A DNA stretch of 64,000 nt. Source: JAISDD01 sp031553935 (GTDB lineage: Bacteria; Bacillota; Syntrophomonadia; Syntrophomonadales; Syntrophomonadaceae). The notes below the pieces were generated by a model. That model searched no databases, had not been told where the DNA came from, and was given only the letters and a program-made list of their open reading frames with translations. Location of the stretch: NCBI GenBank assembly GCA_031553935.1, contig JAVBKS010000003.1:1-64000 (forward strand), in the 5' to 3' direction. Positions 24,255 to 32,854 of this stretch are shown here, in pieces (position 1 is the first letter of the stretch; each line of letters opens with the position of its first letter). The position numbers were made by a program, and so were the translations under genes.

Positions 24255-26105
24255 TTGCAGCGAACGATCTGTAGTATATTACTAATGATATTAATAGTTA
24301 TTTCTTGCGGCTGCCAGGCTGAACCAAAAAAAGCAAGTAAAGAGCAGGCTTTGCCGGCATTGACAGCCCTAGTAAACGAGATTAGCTCTTTTGATAATCG
24401 CATATATGTTTATCGTGATTATGCTGATGGTTGGAATCATTTTACCCAACGTACCTGGAGAGGAGAGTACGGTATAAAGCCGATTCTTCTACAGGAGTAC
24501 GCTACCGTTGCTTATAGCGGCACGACTTCTATACATACAGCGATAAATTTTAAGCAGCAGAAGTGGGGTGGATTTCTTTTTCTAAATGGGGCCCTAGGCC
24601 CGGGCGAATTTGAACCGATCTTGAACTTGGGCGAAGTGGATGCCGGTATGGATTTAACCGGTGCCCAAGCCTTAGTTTTTTATGCCCGCGGGCAGAATGG
24701 GGGAGAAAAAGTTGAGTTTTTTTGTTCTGGTTTAGGGCATAATGAATTGGGACCACAAGAACCTTTTGCCGATTCAGCACCGAAAATCAGCACCGGCATT
24801 ATTACTTTATCTACAGAATGGAAGCAGTATACTCTAAAATTAAACGGGTATGATCTTAAGCGCATCAGTTGCGGATTTGGTTGGATTGCCCAGGCAGACC
24901 ATAATAAAGAACAGGAGCAAATTGAATTTCTTGTTGATGAAGTGTATTTTTCCGTCAATACTCCCCCCGAAAAGTTGATGTTGGCTAGTTATAGTCCAGT
25001 GCCTACCGCGCGTGAAGACTATGTCATCAATAATGCAGCTTTCGTAAATGATAATGCCCTTGCCTGCATCGCATTATTTCGCGGCGGACAAAAAGAAAGA
25101 GCCTCCCAAATTGCTCAAGGATTAGTTTTTGCAGCCAAATACGACCGCTATTTTTCTGACGGACGTATCCGCAATGCCTACCAAAGCGGGACATTAAATA
25201 ATTTTCCGGGGTGGTATTCAGGTCAGCGTAAAACTTATGCGGTTTTACCCAGCTTTTATCTGTTTACTACGCAACGCTGGCATGAGGATTATTATATGGT
25301 TTCGAGTGATTTGACCAGTATTGCTTGGGCTATTTTAGCTTTATGTGAAGCTGCAGAGAACTATCCGGAGCAAACAGATTATGCGGTGACGGCAAAGCAG
25401 TTGGCAAAATTTGCTTTACAATTTCGCGATGAGAATACAGCTGGTTTCTATAGTGGCTTCGGAGGCTGGGAGCAAGGGCAGAAATTATTAGAAGCGAAAA
25501 GCACGCAGTACAATCTGGAAATAATGGCGGCCTTTAAGCGAGTTGCCTCTTTACCAGGGATAATCGCACAGGAGAAGGAACAATATTTGACTGCAGCTCA
25601 AAGCGCGGAGAGTTTTATATTGCAGCAATACGATCCTGAGCAAAGTTGCTTTTTGCCTGGGTTAGGAGTGGCAAGGACTTCCGACAGTGTACTTTTAGAT
25701 TCTAACAGCTTAGCGGCTTTAATTCTGCCTGTTGAATACCAAGGGCAGAAAGAAAAGGCTCTGCACTTTGTGCGAGAACACCTGCGCGCGCAAGTGGGAT
25801 ACAGCTGCTCTGACACTGATCTTAAGGGGATATGGTGGTCGGGAACCGCGCAAATGGCCTTGGCATTAATTGAGGTTGAACCCGAGGAGACGCAAGCAGA
25901 ATTAAGCTCAGCTTTGCAGCAAGCAAAGCTGAGCAGTGGAATGTTACCGGCAGCTAGCATAGACTATTTGGATTCCGGGCGGCGAAATATAGGTGATGAA
26001 AGGCCGACTTATTTCTTTAATCGCGCTCATATAGGTGCAACTGCTTGGTTAGCACTGGTTGAAATGAACAGTAATCCTTTTATTAGTCAAAAAATAAGGA
26101 ATTGA
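24255..26105 (+). CDS. Lipoprotein with carbohydrate-binding and toroid-like domains
   Basis: A 616-aa protein starting at TTG 24255, after AGGAGG. Its signal peptide ends in the lipobox SCGC-Q. Residues about 60-240 look like a beta-sandwich carbohydrate-binding domain (FYARGQNGGEKVEFF, a strand, then VDEVYF). Residues 270-610 are helical with repeated tryptophan/tyrosine-rich segments (GWYSGQRKTYAVL, FYSGFGGWEQGQK, GIWWSGTAQMALAL), resembling (alpha/alpha)6 glycosidase toroids. A family number cannot be given, and catalytic acids cannot be fixed by eye. It shares an operon with the HTH and LRR-kinase genes, so a cell-surface saccharide may be the shared theme. Confidence 0.6.
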   Translation: MQRTICSILLMILIVISCGCQAEPKKASKEQALPALTALVNEISSFDNRIYVYRDYADGWNHFTQRTWRGEYGIKPILLQEYATVAYSGTTSIHTAINFKQQKWGGFLFLNGALGPGEFEPILNLGEVDAGMDLTGAQALVFYARGQNGGEKVEFFCSGLGHNELGPQEPFADSAPKISTGIITLSTEWKQYTLKLNGYDLKRISCGFGWIAQADHNKEQEQIEFLVDEVYFSVNTPPEKLMLASYSPVPTAREDYVINNAAFVNDNALACIALFRGGQKERASQIAQGLVFAAKYDRYFSDGRIRNAYQSGTLNNFPGWYSGQRKTYAVLPSFYLFTTQRWHEDYYMVSSDLTSIAWAILALCEAAENYPEQTDYAVTAKQLAKFALQFRDENTAGFYSGFGGWEQGQKLLEAKSTQYNLEIMAAFKRVASLPGIIAQEKEQYLTAAQSAESFILQQYDPEQSCFLPGLGVARTSDSVLLDSNSLAALILPVEYQGQKEKALHFVREHLRAQVGYSCSDTDLKGIWWSGTAQMALALIEVEPEETQAELSSALQQAKLSSGMLPAASIDYLDSGRRNIGDERPTYFFNRAHIGATAWLALVEMNSNPFISQKIRN

Positions 26106-26181
26106 CGCAAGTATAATTTTTTGGCGCAGATATTGCAGTTGTTCTCGAAGGGTGACAGATCTAGTCTTTAAAGAAAGTCTA

Positions 26182-26207
26182 AGGCCACTACTTTTTGGTA
26201 GCGGCCT
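26182..26207. terminator. Hairpin between convergent genes
   Basis: Arms aggcc-a-ctac and gtag-c-ggcct with a short T-rich loop lie between the lipoprotein and the GTPase genes. The following T run is weak on either strand. Confidence 0.45.
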
Positions 26208-26237
26208 GAAAAATAAGATAAATAAATATTGATGGTG

Positions 26238-27554
26238 TTAAATAATCTTTTTAAGAATGTCAGCCAATTTTGGCAGTTCTGCTTCTTCTAAATCGTAGCG
26301 GACACGGACGGCTGGTTTTTCGATTTTCATTATGCGTCGCAAATCGATAGGAGTTCCTATAATAACTAAATCAGCAGGGGTTGAATTTATTGTCTGTTCC
26401 ATTTCCTTGATCTGGATAGCTCCATAACCCATTGCTGGAAGTAGTTCAGAGACATGAGAGTATTTATTGAAAGTATCTTTAATACTGCCAACCGCATAAG
26501 GCCTAGGATCAATAAGTTCGCTAGCTCCTAAATTACGGGCTGCAATTACTCCCGCTCCATAAGCCATATGTCCATGAGTAAGAGTTGGGCCGTCTTCAAT
26601 AACTAATACCCGCTTACCCTTTACCGATTCAGGTTCTTCAACCGTAATAGGTGAATTAGCCATAATTATGGTAGCGTTAGGATTATTATCAATGACTGCT
26701 TGTTTTACTAGAGCGATATTGGCAGGATCAGCGGAATCAATTTTATTGATGATAGCTAAATCGGCCATGCGCAGATTAGTTTCTCCGGGATGAAATTTTG
26801 TTTCATGTCCGGGTCGATGGGGATCGACGACTACGATGTGTAAGTCGGGTTTATAAAAAGGAATGTCATTGTTACCGCCATCCCATAAAATGACATCAGC
26901 TTCTTGTTCTGCTTGGCGCAAGATCAACTCATAATCAATACCAGCATAGACAACCATACCATTGGCAATGTGTGGTTCGAATTCTTCACGTTCTTCAATG
27001 GTGCAGTTAAATGTGTCCAGATCTTCAAAACTAGCAAAACGCATACAGATTTGATCCTCTAAATTACCATACGGCATAGGGTGACGAATAACTGCAACTT
27101 TTTGGCCGGCTTTAGTCAAGAGCTCAGCAACATATCGAGTGGTCTGACTCTTGCCTGATCCGGTGCGCACAGCTGTTATTGCCACAACTTTGCGGCTTGA
27201 TTTAATCATGGTGTTGTTAGGACCCATGATTCTATAATCGGCGCCACATGCTGACACTAAGGAGGCCTTATTCATCACATATTCATGCGAAACATCACTA
27301 TAAGCGAAGACAACTTGGTCAGCTTGTAATTGCTTGATTAATTCCGGCAGTTCACTTTCAGCGTGGATAGGAATACCCTGCGGATATAGTTTGCCTGCTA
27401 AGACTGGCGGATAAACTCGGTTATCTATATCCGGAATCTGTGTTGCTGCTGTGAAAGCAACAACTTCGTAAGCAGAGTTATCGCGGAAATAGGTATTAAA
27501 GTTGTGGAAGTCGCGTCCAGCTGCACCCATAATAATTATTCGATCTTTCTTCAT
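26238..27554 (-). CDS. Cyclic 2,3-diphosphoglycerate synthetase-like GTPase
   Basis: A 438-aa protein. It opens with a Rossmann-like domain (IIIMGAAGRDFHNFN) and has a P-loop at about residues 130-140 (AVRTGSGKSQTT), followed by VILWDGGNNDIPFY and a nucleotide-binding NKID (INKIDSAD). This architecture is that of archaeal cyclic 2,3-diphosphoglycerate synthetase and its widespread bacterial homologues, whose reaction in bacteria is unproven. It stands alone with its own AAAGGAAGG site. The function is given as a family resemblance only. Confidence 0.75.
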   Translation of the reverse strand: MKKDRIIIMGAAGRDFHNFNTYFRDNSAYEVVAFTAATQIPDIDNRVYPPVLAGKLYPQGIPIHAESELPELIKQLQADQVVFAYSDVSHEYVMNKASLVSACGADYRIMGPNNTMIKSSRKVVAITAVRTGSGKSQTTRYVAELLTKAGQKVAVIRHPMPYGNLEDQICMRFASFEDLDTFNCTIEEREEFEPHIANGMVVYAGIDYELILRQAEQEADVILWDGGNNDIPFYKPDLHIVVVDPHRPGHETKFHPGETNLRMADLAIINKIDSADPANIALVKQAVIDNNPNATIIMANSPITVEEPESVKGKRVLVIEDGPTLTHGHMAYGAGVIAARNLGASELIDPRPYAVGSIKDTFNKYSHVSELLPAMGYGAIQIKEMEQTINSTPADLVIIGTPIDLRRIMKIEKPAVRVRYDLEEAELPKLADILKKII

Positions 27555-27599
27555 GTTACAAACCTTCCTTTTTTATTAGAGTTTTATTAAGGGAGGGTG

Positions 27600-28037
27600 T
27601 TAAATAAAATTTTCCGGTTCCCAGGAAAAGATAAAAACATCATCCCGCTTCTGCCAATTGAGTTTTTCATAAAATGCAATCGCTCCATGATTATCGGCAT
27701 ATACCAATAAGTGAATCTTGGAAGCTCCTAGTTTCCTAAGTTCAGACAGGGCACGATCTAAAAGCTGTTTGCCTAGGTTCTGTCTGCGAAAAGCAGCGGC
27801 AATAGCTAAGTGATATATATAACCTCGCCTGCCATCATATCCTCCAAGCACAGTTCCAATAATCTGATCACCAGCTACTAATACAAAACTAGTCGTTGGG
27901 TTCCGATCAAGAAAAATCTCCAGAGCCGGGGTATCATCGCTTGAGCTGATACCAATACCGGGGATATCACGCCATAGGTTCTTCATAGCTTCAATATTTT
28001 CTTTGCGAGCATAGTCAATAATAGTTTTGCTAGTCAA
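27600..28037 (-). CDS. GNAT-family N-acetyltransferase
   Basis: A 145-aa single GNAT domain: strand FVLVAGDQIIGTVLGG, acetyl-CoA loop RRQNLGKQLLDRAL (the Q/RxxGxG/A motif, here R-Q-N-L-G-K), and the family ending FYEKLNWQKRDDVFIF. It is of the YpeA/RimI-like type. The start is TTG 28037 with AAGGA ten bases away, a weak choice but giving the right length. The substrate is unknown. Confidence 0.8.
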   Translation of the reverse strand: MTSKTIIDYARKENIEAMKNLWRDIPGIGISSSDDTPALEIFLDRNPTTSFVLVAGDQIIGTVLGGYDGRRGYIYHLAIAAAFRRQNLGKQLLDRALSELRKLGASKIHLLVYADNHGAIAFYEKLNWQKRDDVFIFSWEPENFI

Positions 28038-28355
28038 ATCCTTATTATCCTTAGCGTCAATGGATTTTTATTTGTTAATTATATATAAATGAAATAAATA
28101 TTACTACCAAGCCTAAGCTAGAAAAAGCAACTGATATGAGGCGGGAATAATAGCCTCAATCTTCAAAAAACGCTAATATGCTAAATAATACTTGGAAGTT
28201 CTCATGATGAATACAGAAAAATATACCGGTATACATTGACAGCACAAAAATGGTTGCGGCAAAGATAATATTCTTCAAAATTGGAATTTTCGTGGCAAGT
28301 CTGCGGAAAGGTTGTTGCAGGATAAAAAACCAAGTTCGACCAAAAATTACAAAGT

Positions 28356-28384
28356 TTGATGTGGCGATAAAAGTCGGGTATAAT
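28356..28384 (+). promoter_or_regulatory. Sigma-A-type promoter of the stalk-protein gene
   Basis: TTGATG (28356-28361) and TATAAT (28379-28384) are separated by 17 bp, 35 bp before the ATG at 28419. The rest of the 380-bp gap 28038-28418 shows no gene. It contains a perfect 12-bp palindrome, tataccggtata, at 28222-28233. Confidence 0.75.
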
Positions 28385-28418
28385 GATATTTGAGAAAGAT
28401 TTATAGGAGGAGAAATTA

Positions 28419-29300
28419 ATGAAAAAATTATCTGTTGTATTGCTGACCGTCATATTAGGGATATGCGTATGGGCAGCGCCGGTATTAGGTGATGACGCTA
28501 TCAAGGTTTTCTTTAATGAAAGCGAAATCAAGTTTGACCAACCACCGATCATCGAAAACGGATACACCTTAGTACCTGCCAGAGCAATTCTAGAGACCTT
28601 AGGACTTAGCTTAGAATTCGATCCTGCTGCTCAAAAAGTTACTGCGAAGAATGATACATATAATATTATCATGACTATTGGCAGTAAAACCGCTACCGTA
28701 AATGACAAAGAAGTGACATTGGATGTCGCGGCAAAGATTGTTTCCGACCGCACCTTAGTACCGATGAGATTTTTAGTTGAATCTGTAAACCTAGATATTA
28801 AATGGGATGAGGCCACACGCACTATTACCATATCCCAAAAAGCGGTTACACCTGAACCAGTTGCAGTAACACCTGATGATTTCAGCGGTGAGTTTTTCAG
28901 TAACTTCCCAACTGTTTTGAATTTCGTAAAATTTGCAGAACTAAAAGCTGAAGAATATACAGTGGTTACCAATACTGAAGCTTTAGCACTTAGCATTCCT
29001 ACTACTGAAGCTGTGACTGCTAAACTGCAACCATATTATGATGTTTTAACTGCAGCTGGTTTTACAAAGGATCTAGAATTATCAACTGAAACCAGCATGA
29101 TTTTTACCAAAGATGATGTAAAAATTGTCTGCGCATCTGATGCAGAGAAAAAAGCGATCAGCTTGACTATAGAAAAAGTTGTGGTAGAAGTAACTCCTGA
29201 GCTGGTAACTGAAAATACAGCTACCGAAACTGAGACTACTACCACTGATGAAACCACAGCTGACAATACCCAAGAAACAGAAACAACCGAAGCTGAGTAA
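28419..29300 (+). CDS. Secreted stalk protein (copper-amine-oxidase-like N domain)
   Basis: A 293-aa protein with a signal peptide (MKKLSVVLLTVILGICVWAAP). Residues about 28-140 contain the copper-amine-oxidase N-terminal-like fold that Clostridia use as an extracellular stalk (ENGYTLVPARAILETLG, DRTLVPMRFLVESV and KWDEATRTITI in order). Residues 150-255 form a second alpha-beta domain of unknown type. The final 40 residues are almost only Thr, Glu, Asp and Ala, likely an extended or glycosylated tail. No oxidase active site is present, so it is not an enzyme. Confidence 0.8.
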   Translation: MKKLSVVLLTVILGICVWAAPVLGDDAIKVFFNESEIKFDQPPIIENGYTLVPARAILETLGLSLEFDPAAQKVTAKNDTYNIIMTIGSKTATVNDKEVTLDVAAKIVSDRTLVPMRFLVESVNLDIKWDEATRTITISQKAVTPEPVAVTPDDFSGEFFSNFPTVLNFVKFAELKAEEYTVVTNTEALALSIPTTEAVTAKLQPYYDVLTAAGFTKDLELSTETSMIFTKDDVKIVCASDAEKKAISLTIEKVVVEVTPELVTENTATETETTTTDETTADNTQETETTEAE

Positions 29301-29309
29301 TTGCAATCT

Positions 29310-29354
29310 AAAACCCATGGCTGAGGCGTATTAACCGCTTAAGTCGTGGGTTTT
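29310..29354 (+). terminator. Terminator after the stalk-protein gene
   Basis: aaaaccca pairs with tgggtttt, and an inner stem ggcg / cgcttaag-side pairs extend it; T-rich sequence follows. Confidence 0.75.
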
Positions 29355-29467
29355 CGTTTGTTTACATAATGATAACAGGACTCTTTTTTGGCTTATTACC
29401 GGCGCAGTTAATGATCCCGAATTGAGTCTTGATATATTTTTAATAAATATTCAAATGAGGAGTAATA

Positions 29468-29947
29468 ATGAGATTTAGAATAATCAGTGCCAGCAAAATA
29501 AGGGAGCCTTTCTATGTTGAGGGAATAAGAGAGTACCTCAAGCGGCTGCGTCCTTTTATCAGTATAGAGATCGTGGAGGGTTATGATGAAAAATGGCCGC
29601 CCAATGCTAGCCCCGCTCAAATTGAAGGGATTCTGGAAAAGGAAGCCCAGCGGATTCTAAATCTGGTTAAGCCGGAAGAAGTGCTGATCGTTTTAGATCG
29701 TCAGGGGAGGATGCTTAGTTCTGAAGATTTAGCATTGAGGATGCAAGACTTGCTGTTAAGTGGCAAACCTCGCATTAATTGGGTGGTGGGTTCTGCAGCG
29801 GGAATAGCTGAAAGCCTAAAAAAACGGGCGAACTTGGTATTTTCTTTTTCACCGTTAACGCTTCCGCATCAGATGGCAGTACTGATTTTAACAGAACAAA
29901 TATACCGCAGTTTTAAAATAATAAAAAATGAACCTTATCATCATTAG
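29468..29947 (+). CDS. rlmH: 23S rRNA (pseudouridine-1915-N3)-methyltransferase
   Basis: A 159-aa SPOUT methyltransferase of normal RlmH length. Characteristic features: N-terminal RIISASKIREPFYVEGIREY, LIVLDRQGRMLSSEDLA in the middle, then WVVGSAAGI and the C-terminal LTLPHQMAVLILTEQIYRSFKI, which together build the deep trefoil knot that binds S-adenosylmethionine. It methylates N3 of pseudouridine 1915 in helix 69 of 23S rRNA. A GAGGAG site precedes the ATG. In many Firmicutes it lies near the origin-proximal housekeeping genes, as here. Confidence 0.95.
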   Translation: MRFRIISASKIREPFYVEGIREYLKRLRPFISIEIVEGYDEKWPPNASPAQIEGILEKEAQRILNLVKPEEVLIVLDRQGRMLSSEDLALRMQDLLLSGKPRINWVVGSAAGIAESLKKRANLVFSFSPLTLPHQMAVLILTEQIYRSFKIIKNEPYHH

Positions 29948-30016
29948 ATTTAGGAATATTACCGATTGTAATAGTGCATTTCTACTATATATGGTTATTA
30001 TTAAGGGGGAATATAA

Positions 30017-30973
30017 GTGGAAGAGCAAAAGCAAACGGCTTATGCAACCTTTGCTGGAGGGTGCTTTTGGTGCATGGTGGAGCCTTTTAAAAGGCTTGCG
30101 GGAGTAATATCAGTAAAGGTTGGTTATACCGGAGGAGACACAGAAAATCCAAGTTATGCCCAAGTCTGTTTAGGAAAAACCGGACATCACGAGGCGGTCC
30201 AAATAATATTTGATCCCGAAGTAATCAGTTACCGCAAAATACTAGAGGTATTTTGGGCTTCAATTGATCCTACTGATAGTGGAGGACAGTTTGCCGACCG
30301 AGGATTATCATATCAGAGTGCGATATTCTACCATGATGACGAGCAGAAAATAGATGCCATGGAATCAAAAAGTGCCCTGGAAGCAAGTGCCCGCTTTGCT
30401 AGCCCAATTCTAACTCCAATCCTGCCGGCAGCTCCATTTTATACAGCTGAAGAAGAGCATCAGGATTACTACTTAAAGCAACCGTTACGCTACCAGATAT
30501 ATAAAAATGCATCTGGTCGTGAAGATTTTCTTAAAAAGCATTGGCAGGAGGAAGTTATTGAATTGCGCCGGCGGTTAACGCCTCTGCAGTACGATGTTAC
30601 CCAAAATCAAGGAACTGAGCCTGCGTTTAAAAACCAATATTGGAATGAAAAGCGTCCAGGAATATATGTTGATATTGTAACCGGGACGCCGCTTTTCAGC
30701 TCTCTTGATAAATATGATTCCGGGAGCGGGTGGCCTAGTTTTACTCAGCCAATCAGAGCAGGAATAATCATGCTTCAACCGGATTTGAGTCTGGGTATGA
30801 TGCGAACAGAAGTGAAGGGCAGCGATTCATCTTCGCATTTAGGGCATGTTTTTTCTGACGGGCCTAAGCCGCAAGGGCAAAGATACTGTATAAATTCAGC
30901 GGCTTTAAGGTTTATTCCGCTTGAAGATTTAGAAAATGAAGGTTATGGGGACTATTTGCATCTATTTTCCTAG
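30017..30973 (+). CDS. msrAB: Peptide methionine sulfoxide reductase MsrA/MsrB fusion
   Basis: A 318-aa two-domain enzyme from GTG 30017, after AGGGGGA. Residues 1-165 are MsrA with the active-site GGCFWC near residue 15 and the family EEEHQDYYLKQP. Residues 180-315 are MsrB, with GSGWPSFTQP and the catalytic cysteine in RYCINSAALRF. The CxxC zinc pairs of some MsrB enzymes are absent (the corresponding places hold GTPLFSS and GSDSSSH). It reduces both S and R epimers of methionine sulfoxide in proteins, with thioredoxin as donor; trxB is encoded at 36506. Confidence 0.93.
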   Translation: MEEQKQTAYATFAGGCFWCMVEPFKRLAGVISVKVGYTGGDTENPSYAQVCLGKTGHHEAVQIIFDPEVISYRKILEVFWASIDPTDSGGQFADRGLSYQSAIFYHDDEQKIDAMESKSALEASARFASPILTPILPAAPFYTAEEEHQDYYLKQPLRYQIYKNASGREDFLKKHWQEEVIELRRRLTPLQYDVTQNQGTEPAFKNQYWNEKRPGIYVDIVTGTPLFSSLDKYDSGSGWPSFTQPIRAGIIMLQPDLSLGMMRTEVKGSDSSSHLGHVFSDGPKPQGQRYCINSAALRFIPLEDLENEGYGDYLHLFS

Positions 30974-30984
30974 CAAGGTATAAT
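30956..30984 (+). promoter_or_regulatory. Promoter of glnS inside the end of msrAB
   Basis: TTGCAT (30956-30961) and TATAAT (30979-30984) with 17-bp spacing overlap the msrAB stop. A start of transcription near 30991 would leave almost no leader before the upstream TTG at 30995, supporting the TTG at 31025 as the glnS start. Confidence 0.55.
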
Positions 30985-31024
30985 TTCTTTATATTTGGGC
31001 ACTGATGGACAGGGGGGCGATATT

Positions 31025-32761
31025 TTGAATAATAACGAAGAAAAAAAAGAAATAATTGATATTGATACTAATACCAACTTCATACAAGCGATAATAAATG
31101 AAGACATTCTGAATCAGAAAAATGGCGGGCAGGTGCACACGAGATTTCCGCCCGAACCGAATGGTTATTTGCACATTGGACATGCCAAATCAATCTGCCT
31201 TAATTTTGGATTAGCGATAAAAAACCAAGGCATATGTAATCTGCGCTTTGATGACACCAATCCAAGCAAAGAAGAAGTAGAATTTGTGGAGTCAATAAAA
31301 GAAGACGTAAAATGGTTAGGCTTTACTTGGGACGACCGCCTATATTTTGCTTCTGATTATTTCGAATTCCTCTATCAATATGCGCAGCAGTTAATTAGAG
31401 AAGGTAAGGCTTATGTTTGCGATCTTAGCCCCCAACAGATCAGAGATACTAGAGGCACTTTGACGGAACCAGGACAAGAAAGCCCCTTTAGAGAGCGAAG
31501 CCCTGAGGAAAATCTGCTGCTTTTTGCTGACATGAGGGCCGGAAAATTTGAAGATGGCAGTCGAGTGCTAAGAGCTAAGATTAATATGGCGGCAGCCAAT
31601 ATTAACATGCGTGATCCGGTACTCTATAGGATACTGAAAGCAGAACATCACCGTACTGGAGATGATTGGTGCATTTATCCTATGTATGATTATGCACACC
31701 CTTTGTCCGATGCCTTTGAAAACATCACTCACTCCATATGCACGCTGGAATTCGAAGATCATCGGCCATTATATGATTGGGTGCTAGATGCTGTGCCGAT
31801 CACAAGTTATCCGGTCCAGGCAGCATGCAGACCGCAGCAAATCGAGTTTGCCCGCCTTAATCTTACTTATACGGTAATGAGTAAAAGAAAACTAAGAGCA
31901 TTGGTTGAAGAGGGGATAGTAGACGGCTGGGATGATCCGCGCATGCCTACTATTTCAGGTTTGCGAAGGCGGGGTTATACACCGGAAGCCATACGCGATT
32001 TTTGTGAACGGATAGGTGTAGCCAAAAGAAATAGTATGGTTGATATTGCCTTGCTTGAGCATTGTATCCGCGAAGATCTAAATGCCAAGGTAGCTCGAGT
32101 AATGGCGGTACTGCAACCGGTTAAGATCATTATCACCAATTATGAACCGGATAGAGTTGAGTGGTTGGAAACCGAAAATAATCCGGAAAACCCTGAAATG
32201 GGAACCCGCACGGTTCCGTTTGCGAGAGAGTTATTTATCGAGCAAGAAGATTTTATGGAAGAACCTCCGAAGAAATTTTTCCGTTTGAAGCCGGGTGGTG
32301 AAGTCAGGCTAAAAAGTGCCTATATCATTAAATGTGAAAATGTCATTAAAGACGAGGCGGGCACAATAACGGAAATTCACTGTACCTATGATCCTGAATC
32401 CAAAAGCGGCGGACCTAACAGTGCTCGTAAAGTTAAGGGGACATTGCATTGGGTAGCAGCGGATTATGCCATCGATGCCGAAGTCAGGCTATTTGACCAC
32501 CTTTTCACGACCGAGAACCCAGATCGTGATATTGAAGGTAACCTAAAAGACGGCATTAACCCTGAATCCAGAGTGATATTACCGCAGGTTAAATTGGAAC
32601 CTAGCATTAAGTTGGCATCCCCTGGGTCTAACTATCAGTTCTTGCGCCAGGGATATTTTCATTTAGATTCCCCGAGACCTGAACAAGATAGGTTAGTTTT
32701 TAACCGTATTGTTTCTTTGCGGGATACCTGGGGGAAAATTCAGAAAACTAGTGGCAATTAA
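31025..32761 (+). CDS. glnS: Glutaminyl-tRNA synthetase
   Basis: A 578-aa class I enzyme. TTG 31025 is chosen for its GGGGGG site eight bases upstream. HIGH-motif PEPNGYLHIGHAKS stands at about residue 40, and the KMSKS equivalent is VMSKRKL. Catalytic-domain landmarks DDTNPSKEE and DDWCIYPMYDYAHPLSDA are those of glutaminyl rather than glutamyl enzymes, and the C-terminal beta-barrel anticodon domain is complete. It charges tRNA-Gln directly with glutamine. Many Firmicutes lack it and use the GatCAB route, so its presence is informative about the lineage or points to old transfer. Confidence 0.93.
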   Translation: MNNNEEKKEIIDIDTNTNFIQAIINEDILNQKNGGQVHTRFPPEPNGYLHIGHAKSICLNFGLAIKNQGICNLRFDDTNPSKEEVEFVESIKEDVKWLGFTWDDRLYFASDYFEFLYQYAQQLIREGKAYVCDLSPQQIRDTRGTLTEPGQESPFRERSPEENLLLFADMRAGKFEDGSRVLRAKINMAAANINMRDPVLYRILKAEHHRTGDDWCIYPMYDYAHPLSDAFENITHSICTLEFEDHRPLYDWVLDAVPITSYPVQAACRPQQIEFARLNLTYTVMSKRKLRALVEEGIVDGWDDPRMPTISGLRRRGYTPEAIRDFCERIGVAKRNSMVDIALLEHCIREDLNAKVARVMAVLQPVKIIITNYEPDRVEWLETENNPENPEMGTRTVPFARELFIEQEDFMEEPPKKFFRLKPGGEVRLKSAYIIKCENVIKDEAGTITEIHCTYDPESKSGGPNSARKVKGTLHWVAADYAIDAEVRLFDHLFTTENPDRDIEGNLKDGINPESRVILPQVKLEPSIKLASPGSNYQFLRQGYFHLDSPRPEQDRLVFNRIVSLRDTWGKIQKTSGN

Positions 32762-32854
32762 TACTTCGAGAATGAAAGCTTAAAAAGAAAAGATAGTATT
32801 CTTAATAATAAATACGAAGGAACAATATTCAACATCATAAAAGTGGGAATTATT

